Below are positions 1-11,660 of a DNA stretch of 64,000 bases, piece by piece; within the stretch, counting starts at the first letter, position 1; every line of letters begins with the position of its first letter. The notes under the pieces were generated by a model that made no database searches, was not told the origin of the DNA, and saw nothing but the letters and a program-made list of their open reading frames with translations. The translations under genes and the position numbers were made by a program. The stretch spans positions 43,626,594-43,690,593 of the forward strand of contig NC_073307.1 of the NCBI RefSeq assembly GCF_027595985.1. Direction: 5' to 3'. Origin of the DNA: Sorex araneus. Taxonomy: Eukaryota; Chordata; Mammalia; Eulipotyphla; Soricidae.

Positions 1-66
1 TCAGACGTTACCGGTGCCCGCTCGAGCAAATCAGTAAGCAATGGGATGGCAGTGACAGTGACCACT
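1..66 (+). mobile_element. 3' end of RTE-tailed composite SINE, cut by window edge
   Basis: The window opens inside the tail word GACGTTACCGGTGCCCGCTC and ends in GTGAC repeats (positions 49-66). The head lies before position 1. Confidence 0.75.
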
Positions 67-129
67 GAATGAGCATAGGCTCTGCCATGTGATTTCATCC
101 CACTCCCCAAACTGCACTTAAACTTTTTC

Positions 130-299
130 AGGGAGAGTCAAGAGTACAGTGGGCAGGATGCTCACCTTGCATCTGTTTGATTCCCAGCACCCACTGTGGT
201 CCCCTGAGCCCCACCAAGAGTGATCCCTGAGCTCAGAGTCATGAACAAGCCCTGACCACTAGGAGGTATATCCCCCAAAAAATCGAAAACCAAAAACTC
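130..299 (+). mobile_element. SOR-type tRNA SINE, old
   Basis: The head (GAGTACAGTGGGCAGGATG), a decayed B box and the CCCTGAGC body motif are readable. The tail is A-rich. Confidence 0.65.
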
Positions 300-639
300 A
301 TCCAGGGTCTGGGAGACAGCACAGGGATCAGGGACAGGTGGAATCTGGGCTTTGGTCCACCACACTGTATGCCGCCCCTCCATCACCCACCACCAGGTGT
401 GACTGTGGTGACCCCCACAGGGCCCGAGCAGCAGCACCACATCCCCAGACCATTGCATTGGATCATCTCTATCACCTTTAACGACCTCCCAATTCCCTGA
501 ACACTGCTTGGGAGTACTTCTCCCTTCAAAACAGCAAAAATAAACCACGTAGTCAACAAAAATTCCACATATAATGCACAATTCACTTGACAAGCACTTA
601 TTTGAAAGGAAAGAAATAAGAGTAATACTAAGGGACAAT

Positions 640-1600
640 CTGTATGGAGATCCCGGAGTTGCTGAAGGAGGAGGGTAAGGGGGTTTTATGTGTGGGGTAT
701 GTGTGCATAAGGTGTGTTTAAGTATATGTGGGTGGATGCTATTAGAACAACTTTGATGTCTAATGAAGAAACCTAGAACAAATTAATTTATACCAAAAAA
801 ATTTCTTTAAAGCTGCTGATTGTGAGTTCAGCTTCTGCTGGACCCAGATTCTCTGACCTTGTTTGCATCTTGCTTACACTTTCTGTCACTCTCCATCTAT
901 GCTTTGCTGTCCTTTGTGTTGGCTTTGTTTTCTCTCAAGGTACTGGAAGGACAATCATTAGCAACTCCAGCTTAATCCGACCAGGCTAGTAACCTCCAGG
1001 AAAGAAATGATCTCTCTAGTAGTTTCAGAAGTCATGGGAATGACCTTGACCGACCAAGCAGAGCAGCTGCCTTGTAAGCTTGTGCGCTGTTTAGCGAGCC
1101 CTGGGTCGGGATCTTAGTGTAGAACCAGGGACCTGGGTCTGCATCTCAGGAAATCATACAGATATCTGATACGAATTCTTGTGAACTGGGTTGCAGAAGA
1201 TGAAATGGGATGCTGTTGGCAAGAGAAAGAGGGATACATATGGGGAGGGTAAACTCAATAGGTTGCAAGAATTAGTGACAAACGCACAAAGTTACCTCCA
1301 GTGATAAGATTTTATTGCAAGAATTTGTGTGGAAATAAGGAAGAGGAGGAAACGGTCTTGGCAGCCTTTATAAAGAAATGAAGCACAGTTCCCTGAAACA
1401 GTTGTAGCTTGAGTAGTTTATCTGTAGTTTGAAACAGAAGGACCACTCTGATTTCTGATCGCCACTTCTGAGTCCTAAAGTCAGCCACGATGGGCTCTTT
1501 CTTCTGCTTTTTATCCCTTTTACCTCTATAGTTCCTGACTTCTTTTGTTTTCTATTTTTCTGTCTACTGATGGCTTCTTTTTCTTTACTGCTTTCTCCTT
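640..1600. other. No gene or repeat recognised
   Basis: The sequence is AT-rich with no ORF, repeat or structured RNA that I can name. Confidence 0.5.
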
Positions 1601-2020
1601 ACTCTTCTTCTGTGCTTTATTTTTATTGTATTGATTTCTGCTTTCAGCATCAGGAATTACTCCTGGCAGTGCTCAGAGGACCATATGGGATGCTGTGACT
1701 CAAACCTGGGTCGGCCGAGTGCAAGGCAAATGCCCTACCAGCTGTGCTATCGCTCCAGCCCCTAATAATTTCTTTTCAACACAGTTTTTCTACTTTCTTT
1801 AGAACATCTCTATTTTTTCTAGGATAGTTTCAGAGAAATCACTCATTAATTTCCCTTTTTTTTCTTCTATGTGAAAGTTTGAGGTAAAGACTATAAAAGA
1901 CTCTAAATTATGTGTTAGCTATATCCCACAAGTTTTTACTATGTAGTGCTTTCTCTATTCTTGAGTGCCAAATTTTCTATAATCTTGTTATAATTTCTTC
2001 TTTATTCCATGACTTAAATT
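1600..2020 (-). mobile_element. Old L1 ORF2 fragment, interrupted by a SINE
   Basis: The segment TTAGCTATATCCCACAAG (about 1913-1930) and the text after it read like the reverse complement of mammalian L1 ORF2. A SINE (1649-1762) sits inside it. Confidence 0.55.
1649..1762 (-). mobile_element. SOR-type SINE, 3'-truncated
   Basis: It reads on the - strand from GGGGCTGGAGCGATAGCACA to the CCTGAGTGC-like region and lacks the 3' third. It is little diverged. Confidence 0.8.
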
Positions 2021-2460
2021 TTGGTGTTGGTTTTGTTATGGAGACATGTAATAGAATAAAAAACATAGTTCTTAAGTGAATACAATGTTTTCTATGAATG
2101 TGAAAGCCACTGCCTATATCAAGATACAGGATATCTCCAAAACCTTAAAGAGTTCTCAAATGCCCCACGCCCTAGAAAGACAGACCTAGAAGTCGGAGCT
2201 ATTGACTCTGATTTCAGAAATTAGATTTACCTTCCTTTGAATATCATCTCAATCAGAGTCATGTTTGTATCATCCCTGACTAAGCATGGTCAGACTTACC
2301 TATTTTTCAACCTTGTAGCTTATGAAAGTGATATATCCCATAGAAACCATACTCTGAGTTTAAATTTTTGGTCTATTCCCACACTAGAGAGGCACAGCAC
2401 AGTCTCTGAGCATTGAGTGTCATAGTCATCTGTAACACTCAGGCAGCCCCATGATAACCA

Positions 2461-2680
2461 AAAAGGAAAGAAAGGGAGAAAGAGAGAGAGGGAGGGAGGA
2501 AGAGGAGAGAGAGAGATAGAGGGGAAGAAGGAAGGAAAGAAGGAAGGAAGGAAGGAAGGAAGGAAGGAAGGAAGGAAGGAAGGAAGGAAGGAAGGAAGGA
2601 AGGAAGGAAGGAAGGAAGGAAGGAAGGAAGGAAGGAAGGAAGAGGGAGAAAGGGAAGGAGAAAGGGAGGAAGGCAGGAAG
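2461..2680 (+). repeat. Purine tract with (GGAA)n microsatellite
   Basis: About 220 bases are almost pure A/G; 2531-2641 is a nearly perfect GGAA tetranucleotide array of about 27 units. Confidence 0.97.
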
Positions 2681-2984
2681 AAAATTAAGACCCTGATATT
2701 CAGAAGTGTTAATACTGGCATTTAATAGTGTTTTGCATCCCATCGTGTCTATCAAAAGTCCATCTGTGTCTGAGATTTTCAACACTTGGGTTATGAAATA
2801 GGCTTTGTGTTAGATTACTTTGCCCAACTATGGGCTAACATAAATGTCCCAAGCATGTTTAAGGTATGCTAAGTCTAAGCTAAGATGTCTGGTAAATTAG
2901 GTATGTTGAAAGCACTTTAATGACTTATGTTTCAAATGTATGAGGGGTTTATTAGAATATAATCCTATCTCAACTTGAAGGATA

Positions 2985-3600
2985 TCTGTCCTTCACTTTA
3001 TGAGCATGAGATTCCCTCCGTGTTGTAGCAGCTGTTGGGTTTTTCCTCTCCAGTACTGGGAATGAATCTACTTGTTACTTCTACTCTTGGTACATATTTG
3101 GATCGTTTCTAGTTTAGAACAACTGCAAATAAAACTACTTCAAATGTTTTTTTAAGAACATTTAAATGTTTGTTGGTAGATATGTATGTTCATTGCTCTT
3201 GGCTACATAGCTGGCAGGACAATGGTGGGGTTAGAGGATAGGCCTTAATTTAATTCTCTCAGTTACCTGCAAACAGTTTTTCAGTGTATGTTTTTTTTAT
3301 CACCTTTCACTCTCACTTGTGTGAATTCTTACTGCACATTGTGAAGTTTTCTTTTTATTTGTTTATTCATCTTTTAATTTAGCATTCTAGTTGTGTGTAA
3401 TTGCTCCTATCTCAAAATTACTTAGTCTGAATTTCCCTGCTGACTATGATATTAAATTCCATTTTTATAGTGTGCTGGTTGTTATTTTCTTTTAAGAAGT
3501 GGTTTATTTATACCCTTTGCCTATTTCTAAATTGGGTTGTTTGTTTTCATACCACTGATTGATCTCATGAGTTTGGACATTTAATTGGCATTCAAATCCT
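2985..3600 (-). mobile_element. Old L1 3' region
   Basis: Reverse-complement L1 3' text is recognisable, including AATTTCCCTGCTGACTATGA (3429-3448) and the CCTTTGCCTATTTCTAAATTGGGTTGTTTG-like block near 3517-3545. It is heavily diverged. Confidence 0.6.
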
Positions 3601-3924
3601 TATAGTTAGACTTTAGACTTGGCTTTCTGCCACTTCTTTTGTTTTCAAAGCTGCCATTAAAGTTTTCTGGTTGTCCACATAAGTTCTCATTGGATTATTT
3701 TATTTCTCCTTTTCCCTAATTCTGCTCTTTAGAGACATCAGAATAACCCAGATGACTTCAAAATTCCTAAGATGATTGCTGTTGTCCTAACAAATTTCCT
3801 AAGTACCTGATTCCCCAATACCTTGTCTTTCTAACTCATTCCCATTGACAGTCTCAGTAACTGTAATAATGCTGTGTATTAGGTTTTACCAATAGTCCCA
3901 TTTTCTCCATACTCCTCAAGCATT

Positions 3925-3929
<5 letters not shown>

Positions 3930-3964
<35 letters not shown>
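3930..3964 (+). repeat. (CA)n microsatellite
   Basis: About 17 uninterrupted CA units. Confidence 0.97.
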
Positions 3965-3966
<2 letters not shown>

Positions 3967-4194
3967 TGGTGCATTATACAAACTCTGGTTTGGGTCTTTC
4001 TTTGGAAAATTACAAGATCAATGCTATGCCAATTAGAGTCCCAGAGGCAAAAAATGGGTACTTCACCCAAATTGGGTAATTTGAAGAGGTTTAAAAAAGG
4101 ACTATTTATACTACATTGCAGACATTGTTAGTCATACCACAAGAAATTGTGGTATTTTAAAGTTATAAATAGTAAAATTTCATCATTAAAGAGT

Positions 4195-4735
4195 TAAGGA
4201 AGTTGAGAAGCCAATGAAATCTCATCGAGAAGGACATCTGGAAATACAAATCAAGATGACAGCAAGAAAACATTTCACACCAGTGAGAATGGCACAAAAT
4301 TTTTAAAAAATGAAAACAATCTGTGTTGTTGGTGATGAGGAAGAAACCCTCACCCACTGCTTCAAGAATGTTGTCTGGTTCAACTCCTGTGAAAAACAGT
4401 ATGTATATGTCTTAGAAAAGTTAAGAGTAGAGCTGCCATAACCCATTAGTTTCTCTTCTTGATATCTACCCCCAAGATGCAAAACATTCATTCAAAAGGA
4501 CATATGCACACCATTATTCATTGTACAATGCTAGGATAAGGACAATACTTTGGATACTTACTACAATAACTAGGATACGTAATCAACTTAGATGCTCAAA
4601 AACAGATGAGCAAATAGAGAAGGTGTGTTATTTATATACTAAAGGAATTATTTATGTACTAAAGGAATACTATGCAGCTGAAGGAATGATGAAATCATGC
4701 AATTTGCTGCAATGTAGAGGAATTGAGGATATCAC
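4195..4735 (+). mobile_element. Old L1 3' end of ORF2 and 3' UTR
   Basis: It contains L1 words such as ACACCAGTGAGAATGGCACA (4277-4296), TATGCACACCATTATTCATT and GGAATACTATGCAGCTGAAG (4663-4682), in the order expected for an L1 on the + strand. Confidence 0.7.
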
Positions 4736-4774
4736 GTCAAGGGACGTAAATCAGAAAAATAAAGACAAATATTG

Positions 4775-5328
4775 GGACTCTGCGCCAGGCTATTTTCACT
4801 CGGGCCGCCCCAAAGGGGATTGGGTGAGAACCCTCCCCACACCAAGGGACCAGCCCCGGCAGCCGGCCTCTACTACCCAACCACCGTCACACTCCAGGCC
4901 ACTTTCCAGACATATTATAAGACACTTCCTACCCATTTTCCATAATTACCACGCCATATTTGATGGAGTTCAGACAGTAGGCAGCAACAAATCATAGAGT
5001 AATACATATATACATATATAATATATATATATACATCTCTATATATACCTCTTAAAGAGCCCGGCAAGCCACTGAGAATATCCCGCCAGCACGGGCAGAG
5101 CCTGGCAAACTACCCATGGCGTATTCGATATGCCAAAAACAGTGATGATAGGTCTCATTCCACTGACCCTGAAAGAACCTTCAGTTGTTGGGAAAGACAA
5201 GTAAGGAGAGGCTGCTAAAATCTCAGGACTGGGAGGAATAGAGACGTTACTGGCTTAAGTAAATCAATGAACAATGGGATAACAGTGTTACAGTGATACT
5301 GGGTAATCTGACTTATCTGTGGTATATA
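4775..5328 (+). mobile_element. Long-bodied RTE-tailed non-autonomous element, copy 1
   Basis: A GC-rich head (GACTCTGCGCCAGGC, CGGGCCGCCCC) is followed by a middle block, an AT expansion (5000-5048), the GAGCCCGGCAAGCCAC to GTATTCGATATGCC core, a CTGACCCTGAAAGAAC block and finally an RTE-like AGACGTTACTGG tail with ACAGTGTTACAGTGATAC repeats. No ORF spans it. Confidence 0.7.
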
Positions 5329-5374
5329 GAGTAACAGACAAGGGAATGCAAGGTATCAAAGGGAGGATACTTAT

Positions 5375-5558
5375 GGGGCTGGAGAGACAGTACAGCAAGC
5401 AGGACACTTGTCTTGGATGCAGCAGACTCATATTCAATTCCTAAAATCTCATGGGATTTCCCCAAGCACCATTAGGAGTAACTCCTCCGGAGTGCAGAGC
5501 CAGGAATAATTTCTGAGCATCTTCAGCTGTGGCCCCCAAACCAGCAACAACAAAAATG
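5375..5558 (+). mobile_element. SOR-type SINE, old
   Basis: Head GGGGCTGGAGAGACAGTACA; body with GAGTGCAGAGCCAGGAATAA; tail of CAACAA repeats. Confidence 0.7.
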
Positions 5559-5688
5559 GCAGAGGGAATACCTAGATTATCTTTGCACTTAGATTATAGA
5601 ACTAAGAAGACAAGAAGAACAGGGAGGGAAATTGAAAAGGCAAGTAAGCAGAGGCAGATAGGAAATAACAGGGGCAGAGACCCGGGCA

Positions 5689-5690
<2 letters not shown>

Positions 5691-5736
<46 letters not shown>
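5691..5736 (+). repeat. (GT)n microsatellite
   Basis: 23 uninterrupted GT units. Confidence 0.97.
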
Positions 5737-5739
<3 letters not shown>

Positions 5740-5740
<1 letters not shown>

Positions 5741-5885
5741 CCAAACAAGCTCCTGCTTGTCAAGGGGAGGGAGGAAAACCTAGGGACACTGGTGGAGAAA
5801 AGTTGACACTGGTGATGGGATTGGTGCTGTAACATTGTGTGCCTGAAACTCTACTGTGAATAACTTTTTTAATCATAGTGGCTTT
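5740..5885 (+). mobile_element. L1 3' end, degenerate
   Basis: It shows the tail word GACACTGGTGATGGGATTGG (5804-5823) and a GAAACTCT...CATAGTGGC ending seen in the other L1 tails of this window. Confidence 0.5.
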
Positions 5886-5894
5886 ATTTAAAAT

Positions 5895-6465
5895 GTACAA
5901 CTGGTCACAATCACAATCACGAAATCCCGTTAATCACCGGGTTTCTCGGGCGGGCTCAGTAATTTCTCATTTCGTCCTTTCCCTGAGATCTTAGAAGTCT
6001 CTCTCTACTCGACCCTCCCAACGATGTTGCAATGGGGGCTCTTTCAGGGTCAGGGGAATGAGATCCAGCTTGTTACTGAATTTAGCATATGAATACACTA
6101 TGGGAAGCTTGCAAGGCTGTCCCATTTGGACAGGAAACTCTCATAAGATTGCCAGTTTCTCCAAGAGGGAGAAGTAGGCTACAAGATATCGCTTCTGAGA
6201 GCTTGCTTTTAAGTCTCTCTCTAGATGTTGGCTGTTGATGGGATTACACACACCTGGGTTCCTCTGCCGGTACCTTCATGCATGAGGCCTGTCTGAACGT
6301 GTGGAGAGGGGCCTCAAGCATGGCTGTAGCTAGGTTCTGGTGGTCTTCGGTTGCTGGGAGCTCTGCTGGGGGTGGGGAGGGAAGCTGGAGCTCATCCCCT
6401 CTGAGGGGCTCCGGGGAAGACAGCCAGGCGTGCGGGCAAAAGACTCTGTACAACTGGTAGAAGAA
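5895..6465 (-). mobile_element. Long-bodied RTE-tailed non-autonomous element, copy 2
   Basis: On the - strand the head near 6460 (GCCTGGCTGTCTTCCCCGGA, then CCCTCAGAGGGGATGA) aligns with the 4.8-kb copy. The CATTCCCCTGACCCTGAAAG block (near 6060-6041) and the GATGTT/GTTGGG segment follow in the same order. The 3' end is GATTGT repeats at 5897-5911. Confidence 0.65.
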
Positions 6466-6469
6466 TAAA

Positions 6470-6925
6470 TTCTTTGTCAAACAATGCTACCCTACAGTTC
6501 ATAATACTGAGGGAATTATGAAGGAAAGTGCCAGACCAGGAAAACACCTTAAGTTTTCTTTTTTCCCTCTCTCTCATCCCCACTAAGGAATCTCAGGATC
6601 AAATTAAAACAAAATTAATAAGTAAAGGAATTTTTTCATGTAGAATATACATATAGGATGATTTTTTTAAATGCACACAAGGCACACAGGAATAAAAAGT
6701 GAATCTAGAAGAACAATCAGAAAATGTCTAGCAAAATAGGAATTGCATCTTGAAGGTTTTAAAGTTGAGGCTCCTTACAGAATGATTTCTAAGTATGCTT
6801 GAGAAGTCAGACATTGACATACGGGCAATATTCAAAACTGTGGGTGTGGAAGGCCTATAACTGGCTGTGTACTGCACATTTTACATTAGTTTCAATCATC
6901 TTAAAATTTTAGAAAAAAGTCACTT
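6470..6925. other. No gene recognised
   Basis: AT-rich sequence without an identifiable element. Confidence 0.5.
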
Positions 6926-6934
6926 TAAAATTAA

Positions 6935-7012
6935 CTTTAACTGTATGACTGAAATCCATTCATGAACAGCTTTGTAAGGGTTTATCGCAGTGATTCAATA
7001 AAAAAAGTTTTA
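6935..7012 (+). mobile_element. L1 3' terminus
   Basis: TGTATGACTGAAATCC, AGCTTTGTAAGGG and GTGATTCAATAAAAAAAG form the standard end of the local L1 lineage with its poly(A) signal. Confidence 0.6.
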
Positions 7013-7189
7013 AAAAATAAATTTAAGTGTTTTGATATTTACATCTTAATACTTTTAAATATAAATATATCAAAATCTTGTATACTTGAAATAGTTATAT
7101 TTCATGTTTAATTTTCAGGTTAGTTTTAATATCCACAAATTCTGTAATTTAATTATATAATGTAACATATTGGCCTAGTAGAATGGCTA

Positions 7190-7265
7190 ACAGCAAGAGA
7201 GAACACATCTTCCTGCCACTATCAATACTGTAAATCACAGTGTCTAAAATAAAATTTTAAAAAAG
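7190..7265 (+). mobile_element. Possible L1 3' terminus
   Basis: ATACTGTAAATCACAGTGTC followed by TAAAATAAAATTTT resembles the other L1 ends. It is short and weak. Confidence 0.35.
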
Positions 7266-7492
7266 AGTAATAAGTCAGTAAAATATTAAAATCAAAATGT
7301 AACTCTCATCAAGTATCCTGAGTGAACATCTGAGTGATAAACATAAAGTCAAGAAATAACACATAACCATAATCTCAAAAAATAAATAAATAAAAGAAAA
7401 ACTACATTTTATGAAATAAATCTATTCTTTGAATTATGTCAGGCCTTATAACTCATCAGTAAGCAGCTTTCAATTTTGATTATTTTTGCAGA

Positions 7493-7585
7493 AATATGGG
7501 TCAGTAATATAGCACTTGCATTGTGTATGTGAGGCCTTAGGCCCATCTCCAGTCACAAGAAAATCAAAACCAAAATAAAGAAACA
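7493..7585 (+). mobile_element. SINE remnant
   Basis: A decayed tRNA-like head (GTCAGTAATATAGCACTTGC) and an A-rich end remain. Confidence 0.35.
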
Positions 7586-7917
7586 AAATTTTACCATCCT
7601 TAATATTTGACTAATTTGGAACCACATAAAATCACACTTACACATTTTATTTTTGGTTTTTCTAAGATTATTTCTGACAAATCTAACAAAATAGATTTTA
7701 TTTTTAAGTTACAAGTTTGACTTACTATTGAACTGTTATTATTTTCTAGATATTCTAAGCTGTTTCATTGCCAAAATGTTTGCTTCATAAATGTCTACCA
7801 TACTGGGGGTTGACTTTTCTTTCTTGAGAGTCTTCTTTGAAGCACAAACTTTCAAAATTTTGAAGTCCAGTTTATGTTTTCTTTTGTTCCTTGCACTTTT
7901 GTTTTACTATGTAAGAA

Positions 7918-8195
7918 GTCATAGAAGAGAAGAGAGGAGAAGAGAGGAGAAGAGAAGAGAGGAGGGGAAGGAAGGAGAGGGGAAGGGAAGGGAGGAGTGA
8001 GGAGTGGACGGGAGAAGAGAGGAGGAGAGAGAAGAGAAAAATGCCTGCCATAGAGGTACACAGGTGTGAGGGCAGGAGGGGAACTGGGGTCACTGGTGGT
8101 GGGAAATGTACACAGGTGGAGGGATGGGTGTTGGAACATTATATGACTGAAACCTGATCATTAAAGCTGATTATGGTGACTCAATAAAAAAAATT
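7918..8195 (+). mobile_element. L1 3' end with expanded polypurine tract
   Basis: A GAGAGG-rich tract (7918-8038) runs into the L1 tail: GGTGGAGGGATGGGTGTTGG (8115-8134), TATGACTGAAACCTG and GTGACTCAATAAAAAAA. A polypurine tract is a normal part of the L1 3' UTR. Confidence 0.7.
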
Positions 8196-8616
8196 TAAAA
8201 ATCATTGCCTAATCACAGATTGTGAAAATTTATTTACTTATTTATTTTGAAAAGATCATGGTCTACAATATTGTTACTATTGTTGTCTCATACCTGTGGT
8301 GCTGCTACACCACCCCTACCACCAGTGTCAGTACCCCTCTACCACCGCGCCAAGCCCCTATGTGTGCTCTCCCTTTGCTCCCTTGCTTCATTGTCCCACG
8401 GGCACAATATCACACAGTTTGTTTCCACTAGGAATGATCTAATCCCTTGCTTTGTTTTCTACACCACATATGAGCAATTAGCATTTGCCTTTTACCTTCT
8501 GATCCACAGCACTTAGCATAATACACTCCATTTCAATTTCCATCCAGGTTGCAGTGAACCACAAAATTTCATCTTTTCTCATAGTTGAATAATATTCTAT
8601 TGTGTATTTATATCCT

Positions 8617-8867
8617 GGACTGAATCGATAGCACAGCGGGTAGGGCATTTGCCTTGCATGTGGCCGACCCGGGTTTGATTCCTCCGTCCCCCTCAGAGAG
8701 CCCAGCAAGCTACCAAGAGTATCCTGCCTGCACGGCAGAGCCTGGCAAGCTCCCCATGGCGTATTCGATATGCCAAAAACAGTAACAACAAGTCTCACAA
8801 TGGAGACGTTACTGGTGCCCGCTCGAGCAAATCGATGAACAAAGAGATGACAGTGCTAAAGTGCTAC
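8617..8867 (+). mobile_element. Composite SINE with RTE tail
   Basis: The tRNA head with a good A box (TAGCACAGCGG) and a B-box-like GGTTTGATTCC is joined to the GAGAGCCCAGCAAGC core and ends in ATGGAGACGTTACTGGTGCC plus GTGCTAAAGTGCTAC. The target duplication ATTTATATCCT lies at 8606-8616 and 8868-8878. Confidence 0.92.
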
Positions 8868-8896
8868 ATTTATATCCTAAATTATTTGTTTGTTTA

Positions 8897-9050
8897 TTTT
8901 GTTTGTGGTTCACATCCCATGGTAATTAGGGCTTACTCCTGGCCCTTTGCTCAGGAATCATTGCTGGAACTGTGTGGGGTGCCAGGGATCAAAGCTAGTT
9001 GGCCGTGTGCAAGGCAAGTACCCTACCTACTGTACCACCTCTCTGGCCCC
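8897..9050 (-). mobile_element. SOR-type SINE
   Basis: It reads GGGGCCAGAGAGGTGGTACA at its 5' end near 9050; inserted in the same old L1. Confidence 0.75.
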
Positions 9051-9334
9051 TGCCTAAAATTCTTTATCCACTTTTCTCTTTGGGAATACTGGGTTTGTTT
9101 CTAGATCTTGGCTATTATAAATAAATGGCCAGGATGAACACAGACGTGCATGTGGTTTGGGAATTAATGTTTCGGTGTTCTTGTGGAAGATGCTCAGGAG
9201 GTCACTGTGGCGATGCTCTTGTGTATGAGTTGTGAAGTTCATACACATTCTACTGCAGGGCTTGCTGGGGCTCCCTGAGGTAGTCACACACATGCATGCC
9301 AGTGCTTGCACTCTAGGCTGTGGTGCTTCCATAT

Positions 9335-10383
9335 CTTTTTAAAAATTTTTTATTAGAGAATCACTGTGATGTACAGTCACAAACTTATGAACTTTTGTGT
9401 TTGCATTTCACTCATACAGTGATCATTTACCCATCCCTCCACCAGTGCCCATTCACCTCCACCAATGATCCCAGTATCCCTCCCACCACCCCCACCCCAT
9501 CCCCCACCACCCCACCCTGCCTCTGCGGCAGGGCATTCCCTCTTGTTCTCTCTCCTTTTGGGTGTTGTAGTTTATAATGGAGGTATTGAGTGGCCTTCAT
9601 GTTTGGTCTATAGTCTACTTTTTAGTTTGCATCTTCCAACCCTAATGGGTCCTTCCAACATCCTCTACTTGGTGTTCCCTTCTCCATCTGAGCTGCCTTT
9701 TCCACCAGCATGTGAAGCCAGTTTCCAAGCTGTGGGGCAGACCTCCTGGTCCTTATCTCTACTACTCTTGGTTCTTAGTCTCCCACTCTGTTATTTTATA
9801 TTCCACAGGTGAATGTGATCCTTCTATGTCTGTCTCTTTCTGACTCATTTCATTTAACATGATTCTTTCCATGTTGATCCACTTACATGCAAATTTTATG
9901 ACTTCATCTTTTCTAACAGCTGCATAGCATTCCATTGTGTAGATGTACCAAAGTTTTTTTAACCAGTCATCTGTTTTGGAGCACTCTGTTTTTGTTTTTG
10001 CTTTTGTTTTTCAGATTTTGGCTATTGTAAACAGTGCTGCAATGAACATGCAAATGCAGATGTCATTTCTACTATACCTTTTTGCCTCTGCGGGATATAT
10101 TCCCAGGAGTGGTATTGCTGGGTCAAATGGGAGCTCAATTTCTAGTTTTTTTTTGTGAATCGTCCATTTTGTTTTCCAAAAGGGCTGAACCAGTCAGCAT
10201 TCCCACCAGCAGTGAAGGAGAGAATTGTACACATTCAATGCAATCTCTATAAGGATACCCATGACATTCTTCAAAGAAATGGAGCGAACACTCCTGCAAT
10301 TCATATGGAACAATAAGCCCCCACAAATAGCTAAAGCAACTCTTGCGAAAAAGAATATAGGAAGAATCACCCTCCCCAACCTC
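9335..10383 (-). mobile_element. L1 insertion with 5' inversion (twin priming)
   Basis: From 9335 to about 10,220 the - strand gives L1 3' UTR ending in an AATAAA-type tail (TCTCTAATAAAAAATT). From about 10,221 to 10,383 the + strand instead encodes L1 ORF2: FNAISIRIPMTFFKEMERTL and IWNNKPPQIAKATLAKKN. The two opposed parts are flanked by one target duplication, TGCTTCCATAT, at 9324-9334 and 10384-10394. Confidence 0.88.
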
Positions 10384-10869
10384 TGCTTCCATATATTTTT
10401 TTGTGTGCTACAGGACCTGAGTACAGAGCTTCCAGGACCTGGCCTGAGGCAACACCAGGCCTTCTCAGCCAGGGAGGCTTAATTCCACAGAGCCCAGGCA
10501 CGAAGAGGCCCTCCTGAGTTTTCTTCTGGGAACCTCGTTGTTTTCAGCTCTCACATTTAGTCCAATCCATTTTGAGTTCATTTATGTTTTTGTGTGAGGC
10601 AAGAGTCCAATTTAATCATTCCACGCATGTGGCACTCCCTTTGTCCCCAAACCAATTGTGGAAAAGATTATTATTATTTTTTCCCATTGCCTTGTTTTTG
10701 TATGCTTGTGGAAAATCAACGGACCGTAAATCTGAGGGTTTATTTCTGGAACTTTCAATTCTGTTCTGTTGACTTATATGTTGGTTTTTATGCCAATGTC
10801 ACAATTGACTTTCTTTTTTCCCACACATGAATTATGTTTTAAATTGAAACACGTGACTCCCCCAACTTT

Positions 10870-11290
10870 GCTTTTTTTCAAGATTGGACAATTGATGCCC
10901 TTTGAGTGTCCATAAACCATAACTTTCAGGGTCAACTTGACAATTCTACAAAGAAAGTAAATTAAATTTTAATAGGTATTGTGTGTTCACGATAACCAAC
11001 TCAAATCTAAACTTTCCGGTTTATACATATGATATCTAGGTTTGCAGAACTCTTGATGTAAGGTCAGACCTGCCCCCTTCCTGCTTGGGGGTGCATTATT
11101 TTCATGATTCACATTGATCCTATAAGGAAGAGATTAAGAAACTTTTTCAATAGGGCATAATAACAAGTGGCTAAAACACCAGCACTCCTAATTTTTATTT
11201 CCCCAAACTAAGTCTCTTATGTTATCATTATATCACCTGTACAGCAACACCTGACATTTTTCTAGCTGTGTATCTGCATGTTTTCTTTTG
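10870..11290. other. No gene or repeat recognised
   Basis: Nothing identifiable was seen in this stretch. Confidence 0.5.
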
Positions 11291-11300
11291 TTTGCTTGCT

Positions 11301-11449
11301 TTGTTTTATGGCCACACCCAGCTGTACTCAGGTCTTACTCCTGGCTCTGTGTCCAAGGATCACTCCTGGTGGGCTCGGGGACCATAGTGGGTGCAGGGAA
11401 TCCAACTGGGTTGGCTGCATGCAAGGCAGATATACTATTTCTTAGGCCT
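11301..11449 (-). mobile_element. SOR-type SINE, old
   Basis: The GGCCACACCCAGCTGTACTC 3' portion and the TTGGCTGCATGCAAGGCAGA head portion remain. Confidence 0.7.
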
Positions 11450-11660
11450 CATATGTCTATGTATTTTCTTATGGAGTATCACTAGGCATTAAAAAACTAC
11501 ATATATTGGAGGAGAGTCAGACATGGTGAGTTAGTTAGAAGATGCTCGACACCACTGAGTCAAAAGTGTACTAACACATTGAAACTTTGTCTTTTACTCA
11601 TAAAAATATCAAAGAACAAAAAGTTGGTAACACCAACAGTGAGTAATAAGGTAGAAAAGC

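Larger units (their letters stand above)
8222..10870 (-). mobile_element. Old antisense L1, host of nested insertions
   Basis: Reverse-complement L1 3' UTR occupies 8222-8616, 8868-8896 and 9051-9323; L1 ORF2 text resumes at about 10,540-10,810 (TTTGAGTTCATTTATGTTTT, GGGTTTATTTCTGGAAC). Two SINEs and a younger inverted L1 interrupt it. The 10,400-10,540 part is less certain. Confidence 0.65.

Noticed and set aside
2531..2641. CRISPR-like or coding tandem repeat
   Set aside because: It is a plain GGAA microsatellite in a mammalian genome; the predicted proteins are artefacts of the tetranucleotide.
8617..8690. tRNA gene call on SINE heads
   Set aside because: The A and B boxes are real but the acceptor stem does not close and the head continues into SINE sequence.
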